DNA of 64,000 nucleotides, taken from positions 38,193-102,192 of the forward strand of contig QKED01000029.1 in assembly GCA_003252455.1 (NCBI GenBank), in the 5' to 3' direction. Below, piece by piece: positions 20,539 to 30,335 of this stretch (its first letter is position 1; each line of letters begins with the position of its first letter). This DNA is from Gammaproteobacteria bacterium. Lineage in GTDB: Bacteria > Pseudomonadota > Gammaproteobacteria > Thiohalomonadales > Thiohalomonadaceae. Made by a program: the position numbers and the translations under genes. Below the pieces are notes generated by a model. The model had not been told where the DNA came from. It made no database searches and saw nothing but the letters and a program-made list of their open reading frames with translations.

Positions 20539-21615
20539 ATGAACGTCTTACAGCGCATCCTGGAAAATCTGCACACGGTTGTCATCCTGCTCGACGGCAA
20601 ACTGCGCATCAACTACATCAATCCTGCAGGGGAGCACCTCTTCGCACACAGTGCACGCCACCTCACCGGTACCCCGTTGAGTGCGGTGATCGACGATGTA
20701 CGCCTCATCGAGATGCTCGGTCACGCACACAGGAGCGGCCACCCCTTCACCGAGCGCGAGCTCACCCTCAGCCTGCCGCGCAACGACAGCCCGACGGTGG
20801 ACCTCACGGCTATCCCGATCAGCGAGCCCGGTGCGCCGACCGCCCTGCTGGTGGAGATGAACCAGATCGACCGCCACCTGCGTATCAACCGCGAGGAGGC
20901 GCTGCTGGCCCAGAGCCACGCCTCGCGTGCCCTGGTACGCGGTCTGGCCCACGAGATCAAGAATCCACTCGGTGGGCTGCGCGGGGCCGCGCAGTTGCTG
21001 GAGCGCGAGCTGGACGACCCGGAGCTGCGCGAGTACACCGGCATCATCATCAGTGAAGCGGACCGCATGCAGAGCCTGATGAACCGCATGCTCGGCCCCA
21101 ACTCACGGCCCAACAAGGTGCCGCTCAACATCCATCAGGTGCTGGAGCGGGTCCACCGCCTGGTGGCCGCGGAGTTGCACAGTGGCATCCGCATCGTCTG
21201 CGACTACGACCCCAGCGTGCCCGAGCTGGAGGGGGATCGCGACATGTTGATCCAGGCGATCCTCAACCTAGTGCGCAACGCCGCCCAGGCCCTGGGCGAG
21301 AGCGGCACCATTACCCTACGCACGCGTACCCTGCGCCAGTTCACCATCGGTCCGACGCGCTACAAGCTGGTGGCGCGCGTCGACGTGCAGGACGACGGCC
21401 CCGGCATCCCCGAGGAGATGATCGAGAACATCTTCTTGCCCATGGTCACCGGTCGCCCCGATGGTACCGGCCTTGGCCTGCCTCTGGCGCAGTCGCTGAT
21501 CAACCTGCACGACGGGTTGATCGAGTGCGAACGCAAGGGGGATCTCACCCTGTTTACCGTACTTCTACCGCTGGCACTGAATCGCCCGGCGGAGTCGCCC
21601 AAGCCAAGGAGATAG
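20539..21615 (+). CDS. ntrB: Nitrogen regulation sensor kinase NtrB
   Basis: A 358-residue cytosolic histidine kinase without membrane segments. The PAS domain is at about 8-115. The phosphoacceptor box LAHEIKNPLGGLRGAAQLL places the active histidine at residue 138. The ATP-binding domain has the N box LVRNAAQAL and the G box GTGLGLPLAQSLI. NtrB phosphorylates NtrC under nitrogen limitation and is switched by PII. A longer frame upstream is not supported by homology. ntrC follows after seven bases. Confidence 0.95.
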   Translation: MNVLQRILENLHTVVILLDGKLRINYINPAGEHLFAHSARHLTGTPLSAVIDDVRLIEMLGHAHRSGHPFTERELTLSLPRNDSPTVDLTAIPISEPGAPTALLVEMNQIDRHLRINREEALLAQSHASRALVRGLAHEIKNPLGGLRGAAQLLERELDDPELREYTGIIISEADRMQSLMNRMLGPNSRPNKVPLNIHQVLERVHRLVAAELHSGIRIVCDYDPSVPELEGDRDMLIQAILNLVRNAAQALGESGTITLRTRTLRQFTIGPTRYKLVARVDVQDDGPGIPEEMIENIFLPMVTGRPDGTGLGLPLAQSLINLHDGLIECERKGDLTLFTVLLPLALNRPAESPKPRR

Positions 21616-21622
21616 CAGCGCC

Positions 21623-23035
<1,413 letters not shown>

Positions 23036-23054
23036 GCGCATCGCCTAAGGGCAG

Positions 23055-23093
23055 AAAAAAGGGCGAGGGGGCTATGCCCCCTCGCCCTTTTTT
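23055..23093. terminator. Bidirectional terminator between ntrC and the SulP gene
   Basis: An 18-bp perfect stem beginning AAAAAAGGGCGAGGGGGC, with a three-base loop and an A-run on one side and a T-run on the other, between convergent genes. Confidence 0.93.
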
Positions 23094-23122
23094 GCGCCCC
23101 CCTGTACCGGGTCGTGGCGCCT

Positions 23123-25945
23123 TCAGCGCTCCAGCTCGAAGGGCCAGTCACGTAGACCGCCGGTGAGGCTGAAGGCCTCGAAGCCGGCGCTGCGAAGCAG
23201 GTAGACCGCCGCCGCGCTACGTTTGCCGGTGCGACAGTAGACGATGTAGGCCCCCTCGTTGGGTAGCTGGCCGAGGGCGTTACGCAACAGGTCGAGCGGC
23301 AGGTGACGGGCGCCAGCCAAGCGTGCCGCCTGATACTCCATCTCGAAGCGGCAGTCGATCCAGCTCGCCCCGCCCTGCTCCACCCACTGGCGCGCCTCTT
23401 GGGCGTTGATCTCGTAGACCAGGCTCGGGCGTACCAGCTGCTCGAAATCCGCCTTGGTCAGCACCTGCAGCAGACCACCGGTGAGCATACGCACGGTGGC
23501 GCTACGGTGGATGTTCTGCAGCAGGGCGTCTTCGCCGAACGACTGACCTGGGCGCAGGTGGGCGAGGAAGTGGGTCTGTTGGGTGAAGGGGTCGGTGCGC
23601 AGCACCTCCGCCTCGCCCTCCTCCAGTAGGTAGTAGGCGTCGCCCGGGTCACCCTGGCGGATCACCACCTCTCCGGCCTCGACCTTGCGGGGCTGCAGTT
23701 TGGTGTAGGCGGCCTCCAGGTTCTCCGCCGGTAGGTGGCGGAAGGCGCTCACCTCTAGGGGTGTGTTGGGGTCGATGGCCACCAGCTGCTCACCCTGGCC
23801 GAGGGCCTGGTCGAGGCTGTCGCCATCGAGCAGTAGGTAGTGGGCGTCACTCATCACGTGGACGGAGAGCCACTCATCGCTGGCCACCAGGGGCACCAGC
23901 ACCCCCTCGTCGACCTCGGCGGTGAAGAGCTGGCCGTCGACCCGGTCGCTCCCCTTCCAGCCACGCAGGATCTCCAGCTCGCCGTCGAACAGCACCAGAT
24001 AGTCACGCAGCCCCTCGTGTTTGGCCACCAAGGTGGTGCCGGGGCGAGCTAGACGCAGGCGTTGGCCCGCGATGAGGCCGCGTAGACGCTCGGCGCTCAT
24101 GCGGTTGAGCAGGCGCCCGCTGCCGAGGTAGTCGCAGATGGCGTTGAGCAGCTCCTCGTTGTCGGCCAGGGTGATGCTGCGCTGCTGGCGCGAGACGACG
24201 GGGGGCAGGCTGCGTAGCGGTGACTCCGGCGTCACACTGGCCCGTGGCGGCGTGGCGGCCTGCTGCACCTCGCTGTAGGGCATGAAGACCTTCTTCATCG
24301 GGTGTGGCTCTTCGGCGCGGATGATGCGCTCTCGACCGATCACGTCGAGCAGGCCGGAGTCCTCCAGCAGGCGGTCGACCCCCTCGCGGGTGAGGTAGAG
24401 GTAGAGCTCGCTGCCGCGGTCGCGACGGCGCTTGGCCTCGGCGGCGATCATCGCCACGCCGGGCATGTCCATGTAGGTGACGTGGTCGGTGCGCAACAGC
24501 AGCAGGCCCGATTCGCCCTCCTCCTCGACGATGGCGCCAAGGCGGTTCTCGACGAAGTTGACCGAGCCGAAGAAGAGGTTGCCGTCGATGGTCACCACCG
24601 AGGCGCGGCGCCCATCCTGGGCGTACTGCTGGGTCACCTTGATGTTTGGCATGGAGGCGAACCAGAGGTAGACCACCAGCGACATGATCACCCCGGCGAA
24701 GACGCCGCTATTGAGACCGAAGCCGAGGGCGACGATGAAGGTGATGAAGAAGATGGCCGCCTCCTGGCGCGCCTTGAGCATGCGCTTCACCTCTTTCATG
24801 TCGATGAGCCCGAGACCCACCAAGATCAGCGCCCCGGCCACGGCCGGCATCGGCAGATAGACGATGACCGGCGCCCCGGCGAAGACCACCACGGCGAGGA
24901 TCACCGAGGCGTAGACCGCCGCCAGTGGGGTCTTGGCCCCGGCGTCGTAGTGCGCGGCGGAGCGGTTGAACGAGCCCGAACCGGCAAAGCTGGAGAAGAA
25001 GGGGGCGACGATGTTGGAGAGCCCCTGGCCGACGATCTCCTGATTGGTGTCGATGGTCTGGCCCGACTTCATCGCCAGTGAGCGGGAGATGACGATGGTC
25101 TGCATCAGGCTCAAGAAGGCGATGGCGAAGGCGCTGGTGAGCAGCTCCTTGAGCACGTACATGCTCTCCAGGCTGAAGTGCGGGGCGGAGAGTGGCAGCA
25201 GGTCGAGCTGCAGCCGCCCGAGCAGTTCGATGCCGGTGGTGGCCGGGCCGTAGTAGGCGTTGAGCCCATAACTGAAGAGGGAGCCGAGCAGCACCGCCAG
25301 CACCAGCGCGTAGCGGCGCCAGAGGCGCTTCAGCAGCAGGCCGCTGCCCACGGTCACCACCCCCACCGCCAGGGCGTAGGGGTTGGCACGGGTGAGGTCG
25401 TGGCCCACCTGCCAGAGCTTGACGAAGAAGGGTTCGTAGAGGTTCGACAACACGCCGAAGAAGGCCGGTAGGGCGGAGACGATGATCACCAAGCCCACTG
25501 CCAGCACGATGCCGGAGATGACCGTCTGCGAGATGAAGTCGAGTACGCTACCGATGCGTAGCAGCCCTACCAGCAGCTCGATCACCCCGGCCATCAGCGT
25601 CAGCGCCAGTACGAAGCCGATGTAGTCGCTGGTGCCGACGCTGGCGAAGGGCGCCACCGAGGCGGCGATGAGCACACAGACCGCCGTATTCGGCCCCGAC
25701 AGCGTGTGGTACGACGAGCCCCACAGGGAGGCGACCACCACCGGGATGATGCTGGTATAGATGCCGTACTCCGGTGGCATCCCGGCCAGGGTAGCCAGGG
25801 CGATGGACTGCGGCAGGATGAGGATGGCGCCGATCAGCCCCGCCTCCAGGTCCGGGCGGATGTACGCACGGCGCAACTGTCCGATCCAGTCGAGGAACGG
25901 GACGAAGGTGAAGAGCCAGCCGGGCAGGCGCTGCGCCGCACTCAT
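23123..25945 (-). CDS. SulP-family anion transporter fused to STAS, two cyclic-nucleotide-binding-like domains and a rhodanese
   Basis: A 940-residue inner-membrane protein. A SulP/SLC26 transport core covers about 20-430 and opens with the LIGAILILPQSIALATLAGMPPEYG helix. A STAS domain follows at about 445-555. Next come a degenerate and then a better conserved cNMP-binding (CAP-ED) fold, about 600-710 and 715-830, the latter with VIRQGDPGDAYYLLEEGEAEV and GQSFGEDALL. A C-terminal rhodanese ends the protein, with active-site loop CRTGKRS and Cys904. The domain order suggests sulfate or another sulfur oxyanion import sensed by ligand and by persulfide chemistry; this is inference. It overlaps the tsdBA stop by four bases. 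Confidence 0.88.
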   Translation of the reverse strand: MSAAQRLPGWLFTFVPFLDWIGQLRRAYIRPDLEAGLIGAILILPQSIALATLAGMPPEYGIYTSIIPVVVASLWGSSYHTLSGPNTAVCVLIAASVAPFASVGTSDYIGFVLALTLMAGVIELLVGLLRIGSVLDFISQTVISGIVLAVGLVIIVSALPAFFGVLSNLYEPFFVKLWQVGHDLTRANPYALAVGVVTVGSGLLLKRLWRRYALVLAVLLGSLFSYGLNAYYGPATTGIELLGRLQLDLLPLSAPHFSLESMYVLKELLTSAFAIAFLSLMQTIVISRSLAMKSGQTIDTNQEIVGQGLSNIVAPFFSSFAGSGSFNRSAAHYDAGAKTPLAAVYASVILAVVVFAGAPVIVYLPMPAVAGALILVGLGLIDMKEVKRMLKARQEAAIFFITFIVALGFGLNSGVFAGVIMSLVVYLWFASMPNIKVTQQYAQDGRRASVVTIDGNLFFGSVNFVENRLGAIVEEEGESGLLLLRTDHVTYMDMPGVAMIAAEAKRRRDRGSELYLYLTREGVDRLLEDSGLLDVIGRERIIRAEEPHPMKKVFMPYSEVQQAATPPRASVTPESPLRSLPPVVSRQQRSITLADNEELLNAICDYLGSGRLLNRMSAERLRGLIAGQRLRLARPGTTLVAKHEGLRDYLVLFDGELEILRGWKGSDRVDGQLFTAEVDEGVLVPLVASDEWLSVHVMSDAHYLLLDGDSLDQALGQGEQLVAIDPNTPLEVSAFRHLPAENLEAAYTKLQPRKVEAGEVVIRQGDPGDAYYLLEEGEAEVLRTDPFTQQTHFLAHLRPGQSFGEDALLQNIHRSATVRMLTGGLLQVLTKADFEQLVRPSLVYEINAQEARQWVEQGGASWIDCRFEMEYQAARLAGARHLPLDLLRNALGQLPNEGAYIVYCRTGKRSAAAVYLLRSAGFEAFSLTGGLRDWPFELER

Positions 25946-27141
25946 TCAAACAACCCCTTGAGCATCCCCTTGCGCGGGTCCCAGGGGCGCAACTGGAGAT
26001 TGATGAAGGCGGCGACGTCGAGTGCCTCCTGGTCGGTGAGGCTGAAGTCCTGACCGAGCGGCATGTTGGCCTTGATGAAGCCGGCCATGGTCTGCACCTG
26101 GTGCAGCCCGGCCCCCTTATTGAACGACTCGGAGCCCCACAGGGGTGGGAACTGCCAACCCTCCTTCTGCCCCTCGACGCGCTTGCCGCTGCCATCCTCG
26201 CCGTGGCAGACGGCGCATTTGGCCTTGAACACCTGGCCGCCACGGGTCGGATTGGGGTCCTGCCCGGTGGCGACCACCTGCGGGAAGCCGCGCCCGGGCA
26301 TCTCGGTGCCCACCGGGGCCCCCTTGGCCAGATAGTGGAAGTAGCTGGTGAGGGCCCGGATCTCCGGGGCGTCGAGGGCCGGTGCGAAGCCGTTCATGGA
26401 GAAGCGGAAGCAGTCTTGGATGCGCTCCTCCAGAGTGACGTTGCGGTCGTTCTTGCGCCGATAGGTGGGGTACATGCCAAAGGCGGCCCACATGGGCGCG
26501 GAGTTGGCCTTGCGCCCGGCGTCCAGGTGGCAGTTGGCGCAGGTGAGGTCGTTACCGGCGTAGCGCCGGGCGTAACGCCAGGTCTCGGTGAAGATCTTGT
26601 GCCCGAGGCGCACCTCGTCCCCGTACTTGTCGTGCGGGATCGCCTCCAGGGCGGGGGGCACGTGGTAGCTCTCGCCACCCTTGAGGTGATCGAGCAGGGC
26701 CACGGTGGGCGAGGTGGCGGCAGGGTCGCCACTCGGCGGTGTGCCCGTGGTTTCGGCCTGGGGTGTGGCCGATGCGCCGCCTTCGGTCACGACCGCTGGT
26801 TGCGGCTCCGGTGGTGGGGCACTGGCCGCCTGACGTACCGTGGCCAGCATGTGGTCCACGGCACGCTTCACCTCGTCGTCGCTGAGGCTACTGTTGCCGC
26901 CCTTGGCCGGCATGGCATTGAAGCCTTTGAGGGCGTGACTGTAGAGGGTCTCCAGCGGTTGCGCCTGGCGTTTGCTCCACTGCTCCGGCACATCCAGCTT
27001 GGGTGCGCCGAGCACACCGGCGGCGTGGCAGGCCATGCAGCTGCCCTGATAGATGGCGGCGCCATCCTTGGTGGGTGACTCGGCACCGGCCGCAGAGGCC
27101 CAGAGCAGGAGGGCCGAGGCGACGATGGACTTGCACTTCAC
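25942..27141 (-). CDS. tsdA: Thiosulfate dehydrogenase TsdA with fused N-terminal cytochrome c (TsdBA-like)
   Basis: A periplasmic cytochrome of about 399 residues with a signal peptide (IVASALLLWASAAGA). It has three CXXCH haem sites: CMACH at 35, CANCH at 201 and CAVCH at 309. The C-terminal two-haem half has the TsdA signature in which a cysteine (Cys244, in DCFRFSMNG) can be the axial ligand of the active-site haem. TsdA joins two thiosulfates into tetrathionate or does the reverse. The first haem domain resembles the electron acceptor TsdB and is joined by a Pro/Ala-rich linker. A GTG start with AGGGAG in front is preferred over an upstream ATG. Confidence 0.82.
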   Translation of the reverse strand: MKCKSIVASALLLWASAAGAESPTKDGAAIYQGSCMACHAAGVLGAPKLDVPEQWSKRQAQPLETLYSHALKGFNAMPAKGGNSSLSDDEVKRAVDHMLATVRQAASAPPPEPQPAVVTEGGASATPQAETTGTPPSGDPAATSPTVALLDHLKGGESYHVPPALEAIPHDKYGDEVRLGHKIFTETWRYARRYAGNDLTCANCHLDAGRKANSAPMWAAFGMYPTYRRKNDRNVTLEERIQDCFRFSMNGFAPALDAPEIRALTSYFHYLAKGAPVGTEMPGRGFPQVVATGQDPNPTRGGQVFKAKCAVCHGEDGSGKRVEGQKEGWQFPPLWGSESFNKGAGLHQVQTMAGFIKANMPLGQDFSLTDQEALDVAAFINLQLRPWDPRKGMLKGLFE

Positions 27142-27491
27142 AGTGAATCTCCCTAAAAAAACAGGCAAATTACGCTACTTTACCGTAACCGAGTCGGGGC
27201 CGCACACGCCGATCCCGGGGCAAAACCGCTCGCGGGTGGCCAAAACGCCATTAAGTGTGAGCTAATGTATTGATTCTGTTAAAAACTCTTGCAAAGTCAT
27301 AGCGAAGAGTATTTTATGTACTGCGAGTGGCTCGGAAAGGCCAACTGCGCCCGTGGGTTTTTGCCGTGGGCGCGCCTCGTGCGCAAGGGAGGGATCTGAT
27401 CGGTCGCTACGGCCTGCGCAGGCCGACGGTCAGCGTAACCATAATCGATAACCACAAATTTCACGCATTGTCTCAATCGGAGTAGCACATC
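27142..27491. other. Intergenic region between divergent tsdA and PhnD-like genes
   Basis: This 350-base gap should hold both promoters. The only visible structure is a short GC-rich palindrome, CGGCCTGCGCAGGCCG, near 27,409. No gene or clear operator is recognised. Confidence 0.5.
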
Positions 27492-28316
27492 ATGGCACGT
27501 TGCCTGTACACCAGACTGCTCGCGGGCCTGCTCATCTTCTTTGCATTCTCTTCTGCCCAAGCCACCTACATCCTCTCCGCACCGCCGCGCGAGACCCCCG
27601 AAAAGGGTGCTGCCATGTACCAACCGCTGGCCGATCTGCTCAGCGAGGTACTCGCCGAGCCGGTGCGCTACCAGCACCCGGGGAATTGGGGCCAATATGC
27701 CCGCGATGTGCAGAACGGTAATTATGATATCGTCTTCGACGGCCCGCACTTCGCCTCCTGGCGTATGGTCAACATCCAGCACACCCCGCTGGTGACCCTG
27801 GCCGGTAATCTGCACTTCTTCGTCTTCGCCCGCACCAGTGATAGCGATATCAACGGTCTGGACGACCTCAAGTTCGGCAAGGTGTGCGCCATCGCCTCAC
27901 CCAATCTCACCGCAGTGATGGTGATGGCGCAGTTCGATGGCGTCTCCAGCCCCAACATCATCCCCGCCAAGGGCGGCATGAAGGGGGTCTTCGACCGCTT
28001 CGCCGAGGGCGATTGCCGTGCCGCGGTGCTGCGAGACGACTTCGTCACCAAGCTCGACGAGGAGAAGCTCAAGGATATCAAGCCGATCTTCGAGAGCCCG
28101 AGCTACCCCAACCAGGGCATCACCGTCGGCCCCAAGGTGCCGACCGATAAGCACAATCTGCTTATCGAGGCGCTCACCAGCGAGCGCGGCAAAAAGGCCG
28201 CCCAGGCGTTGCTGGAGCGCTTCGGCGACCCCGACAAGCAGTACTTCATCAAGGTCGATCCGGCACGTTTCCAGGGGCTCAACAAGCTCCTCGAAGGGGT
28301 CGTCTGGGGCTGGTAA
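27492..28316 (+). CDS. PhnD-like periplasmic substrate-binding protein
   Basis: A 274-residue secreted protein with a signal peptide (RLLAGLLIFFAFSSAQA). It is a type II periplasmic binding domain of the phosphate/phosphonate PhnD group, seen in PREtPEKGAAMYQPLADLLSEVL-like and YDIVFDGPHFASWRM segments. No permease or ATPase gene is adjacent, so it may serve a distant transporter or act as a sensor-type binding protein. The ligand cannot be inferred; phosphonate, phosphite and other oxyanions are known for the group. It is followed by a terminator. Confidence 0.82.
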   Translation: MARCLYTRLLAGLLIFFAFSSAQATYILSAPPRETPEKGAAMYQPLADLLSEVLAEPVRYQHPGNWGQYARDVQNGNYDIVFDGPHFASWRMVNIQHTPLVTLAGNLHFFVFARTSDSDINGLDDLKFGKVCAIASPNLTAVMVMAQFDGVSSPNIIPAKGGMKGVFDRFAEGDCRAAVLRDDFVTKLDEEKLKDIKPIFESPSYPNQGITVGPKVPTDKHNLLIEALTSERGKKAAQALLERFGDPDKQYFIKVDPARFQGLNKLLEGVVWGW

Positions 28317-28334
28317 GGGGTCGAGACCTCAGCA

Positions 28335-28369
28335 CCATCAGGGGCAATATCAGCGCCCCTGATGGTTTT
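28335..28369 (+). terminator. Rho-independent terminator after the PhnD-like gene
   Basis: CCATCAGGGGC pairs with GCCCCTGATGG over 11 bp, followed by TTTT. Confidence 0.88.
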
Positions 28370-28437
28370 ACGTCCTTGGGGTTATGCTACTATCGCCAGT
28401 CCCCTTCCCAGCAGCGATAGAGACCCGGTACCACCCC

Positions 28438-29778
28438 ATGAGCGAATGGCATCCCGCCTCCTGGCAGGCGTTCACCGCGCGCCAGCAGCCCAACTACCCC
28501 GATCAAGACGCCCTCGCTGCGACCCTCGGCCAGCTCGCCGAGATGCCGCCGCTGGTCACCTCCTGGGAGATCGAGTCGCTCAAGCAGCGTCTCGCCGCCG
28601 CCCAGCGCGGTGAGGCGTTTATCCTGCAAGGGGGCGACTGCGCGGAGAACTTCGCCGACTGCCGCGCCCCGGTCATCACCAACCAGATGAAGATCCTGCT
28701 GCAGATGAGCCTGGTGCTGCTGCACGGGCTCAATCGTCCGGTGGTGCGCCTCGGGCGTATCGCCGGGCAGTACGCCAAGCCGCGCTCCGCCGACATGGAG
28801 ACGCGCGACGGCGTCAGCCTGCCGAGCTACCGTGGCGACATCGTCAACAGCCCCGAGTTCACCGCCGCGGCGCGCATCCCCGACCCGCAGCGCATGGTCC
28901 AGGGCCACGGCCTCGCCGCCATGACCCTCAACTTCATCCGCGCCCTCTCCGACTGCGGGTTCGCCGACCTGCACCACCCGGAGAACTGGGACCTCGACTT
29001 CGTGCGCCACTCGCCCATGGCCGACGAGTACCGCAAGGTGGTCGACGAGCTGCACTCCGCCCTGCGCTTTGTCGGCACCCTCGGCGGCACCAGCGGTGAC
29101 CACCTCAACCGCGTCTCCTTCTTCACCAGCCACGAAGGGCTCTTGCTGCCCTACGAGCAGGCAATGACCCGCCGCCCGGCGCGGCGCAGCCACTGGTACG
29201 ACCTCTCCACCCACCTGCCCTGGATCGGCTTCCGTACCGCCGAGCTGGACGGTGCGCACGTGGAGTTCTTCCGTGGCATCGCCAACCCCATCGGCGTCAA
29301 GGTCGGCCCCGGCATGTCCCACGACTGGGTCAACGCCCTCGTCGAGCGCCTCAACCCGGAGAACGAGCCCGGCAAGCTGGTGCTCATCGTGCGCTTCGGC
29401 GCCTCCAAGGTGGCCGACGGGCTGCCGCCGCTGATCGAGGCGGTGCGTGCCACCGGGCGCGAGGTGGTGTGGATGGTCGACCCCATGCACGGCAACACCG
29501 AGTCCACCGACAACGGCTACAAGACGCGCAACTACGACAACATCCTCAGCGAGCTGGAGCAGTCCCTGACCATCCACGAGGAGATGGGCGGCCACCTCGG
29601 CGGCGTCCACTTCGAGCTCTCCGGCGACAACGTCACCGAGTGCATCGGCGGCGCCCGTGGCCTGGAGGCGGCGGACCTGGTGCGTGCCTACAAGTCCCAG
29701 GTCGACCCGCGCCTCAACTACGAGCAGGCACTGGAGATGGCCATGGCCATCGTCCGCCACCAGCAGCGCACGCGCTAA
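28438..29778 (+). CDS. Type II 3-deoxy-7-phosphoheptulonate (DAHP) synthase
   Basis: A 446-residue enzyme of the plant-like class II DAHP synthases, the first step of the shikimate pathway from phosphoenolpyruvate and erythrose 4-phosphate. Diagnostic segments are FILQGGDCAENFADC, RIAGQYAKPRS and WMVDPMHGNTE. The conserved Cys of the QGGDCAE motif and the Glu/His metal ligands are present. Gammaproteobacteria more often use class I enzymes, so feedback control may differ. It is a single gene with its own start context between terminators. Confidence 0.93.
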   Translation: MSEWHPASWQAFTARQQPNYPDQDALAATLGQLAEMPPLVTSWEIESLKQRLAAAQRGEAFILQGGDCAENFADCRAPVITNQMKILLQMSLVLLHGLNRPVVRLGRIAGQYAKPRSADMETRDGVSLPSYRGDIVNSPEFTAAARIPDPQRMVQGHGLAAMTLNFIRALSDCGFADLHHPENWDLDFVRHSPMADEYRKVVDELHSALRFVGTLGGTSGDHLNRVSFFTSHEGLLLPYEQAMTRRPARRSHWYDLSTHLPWIGFRTAELDGAHVEFFRGIANPIGVKVGPGMSHDWVNALVERLNPENEPGKLVLIVRFGASKVADGLPPLIEAVRATGREVVWMVDPMHGNTESTDNGYKTRNYDNILSELEQSLTIHEEMGGHLGGVHFELSGDNVTECIGGARGLEAADLVRAYKSQVDPRLNYEQALEMAMAIVRHQQRTR

Positions 29779-29815
29779 ATCTCGGGGCCACTCGCGCCCC
29801 GACAAGCCCCAATAA

Positions 29816-29857
29816 GGAGTGCCAGAGTTCACTTTGGCAGCGGCCCCAAGGGCCGCC
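29816..29857 (-). repeat. Double-hairpin intergenic repeat, copy A
   Basis: On the reverse strand it reads as two adjacent hairpins, GGCGGCCC-TT-GGGGCCGC and then GCCAAAGTGAACTCTGGC followed by ACTCC. Related copies occur at 40,035 and 52,589. Confidence 0.75.
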
Positions 29858-29939
29858 AGGCTCCGCTTAAACCGCCAGACGCCAGCGACCCCATCGGGTT
29901 ACAATCCTCGCCTAGCCCACAGTTCAGCGAGGAGCCCCC

Positions 29940-30332
29940 ATGAGCCGCACCATCATCTCCACCCCCAACGCCCCCCAGGCCATCGGCACCTACTCCCAGG
30001 CGGTCAAGGTGGACAACACCGTCTACATCTCCGGCCAGATCCCCCTGGTGCCCGAGACCATGGAGCTGGTGGAGGGCGACTTCGCCGCCAACGCCCACCG
30101 CGTGTTCCAGAACCTCGCCGCCATCGCCGAGGCCGCCGGTGGCTCCCTGGCCGACACGGTCAAGCTCAACGTCTTCCTCACCGACCTCTCCAACTTCGCC
30201 ACCGTCAACGAGGTGATGGCGCAGTACTTCCACAAGCCCTACCCGGCCCGCGCCGCCGTACAGGTCGCCGCCCTGCCCAAGGGGGTCACGGTGGAGATGG
30301 ACGCGGTGCTCTACATCGACTACATCGACTAA
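29940..30332 (+). CDS. ridA: RidA family reactive imine deaminase
   Basis: A 130-residue YjgF/YER057c/UK114 protein. It contains the [17 protein letters not shown] and [20 protein letters not shown] segments and the [12 protein letters not shown] signature, in which the arginine binds the substrate carboxylate. RidA trimers hydrolyse enamine/imine intermediates released by pyridoxal enzymes. The stop is four bases before recG, so the two are likely co-transcribed. Confidence 0.94.
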   Translation: MSRTIISTPNAPQAIGTYSQAVKVDNTVYISGQIPLVPETMELVEGDFAANAHRVFQNLAAIAEAAGGSLADTVKLNVFLTDLSNFATVNEVMAQYFHKPYPARAAVQVAALPKGVTVEMDAVLYIDYID

Positions 30333-30335
30333 GCC

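Noticed and set aside
28390..29832. A 480-codon reverse frame opposite the DAHP synthase gene
   Set aside because: Antisense shadow of a GC-rich gene; the composition is unlike a real protein.
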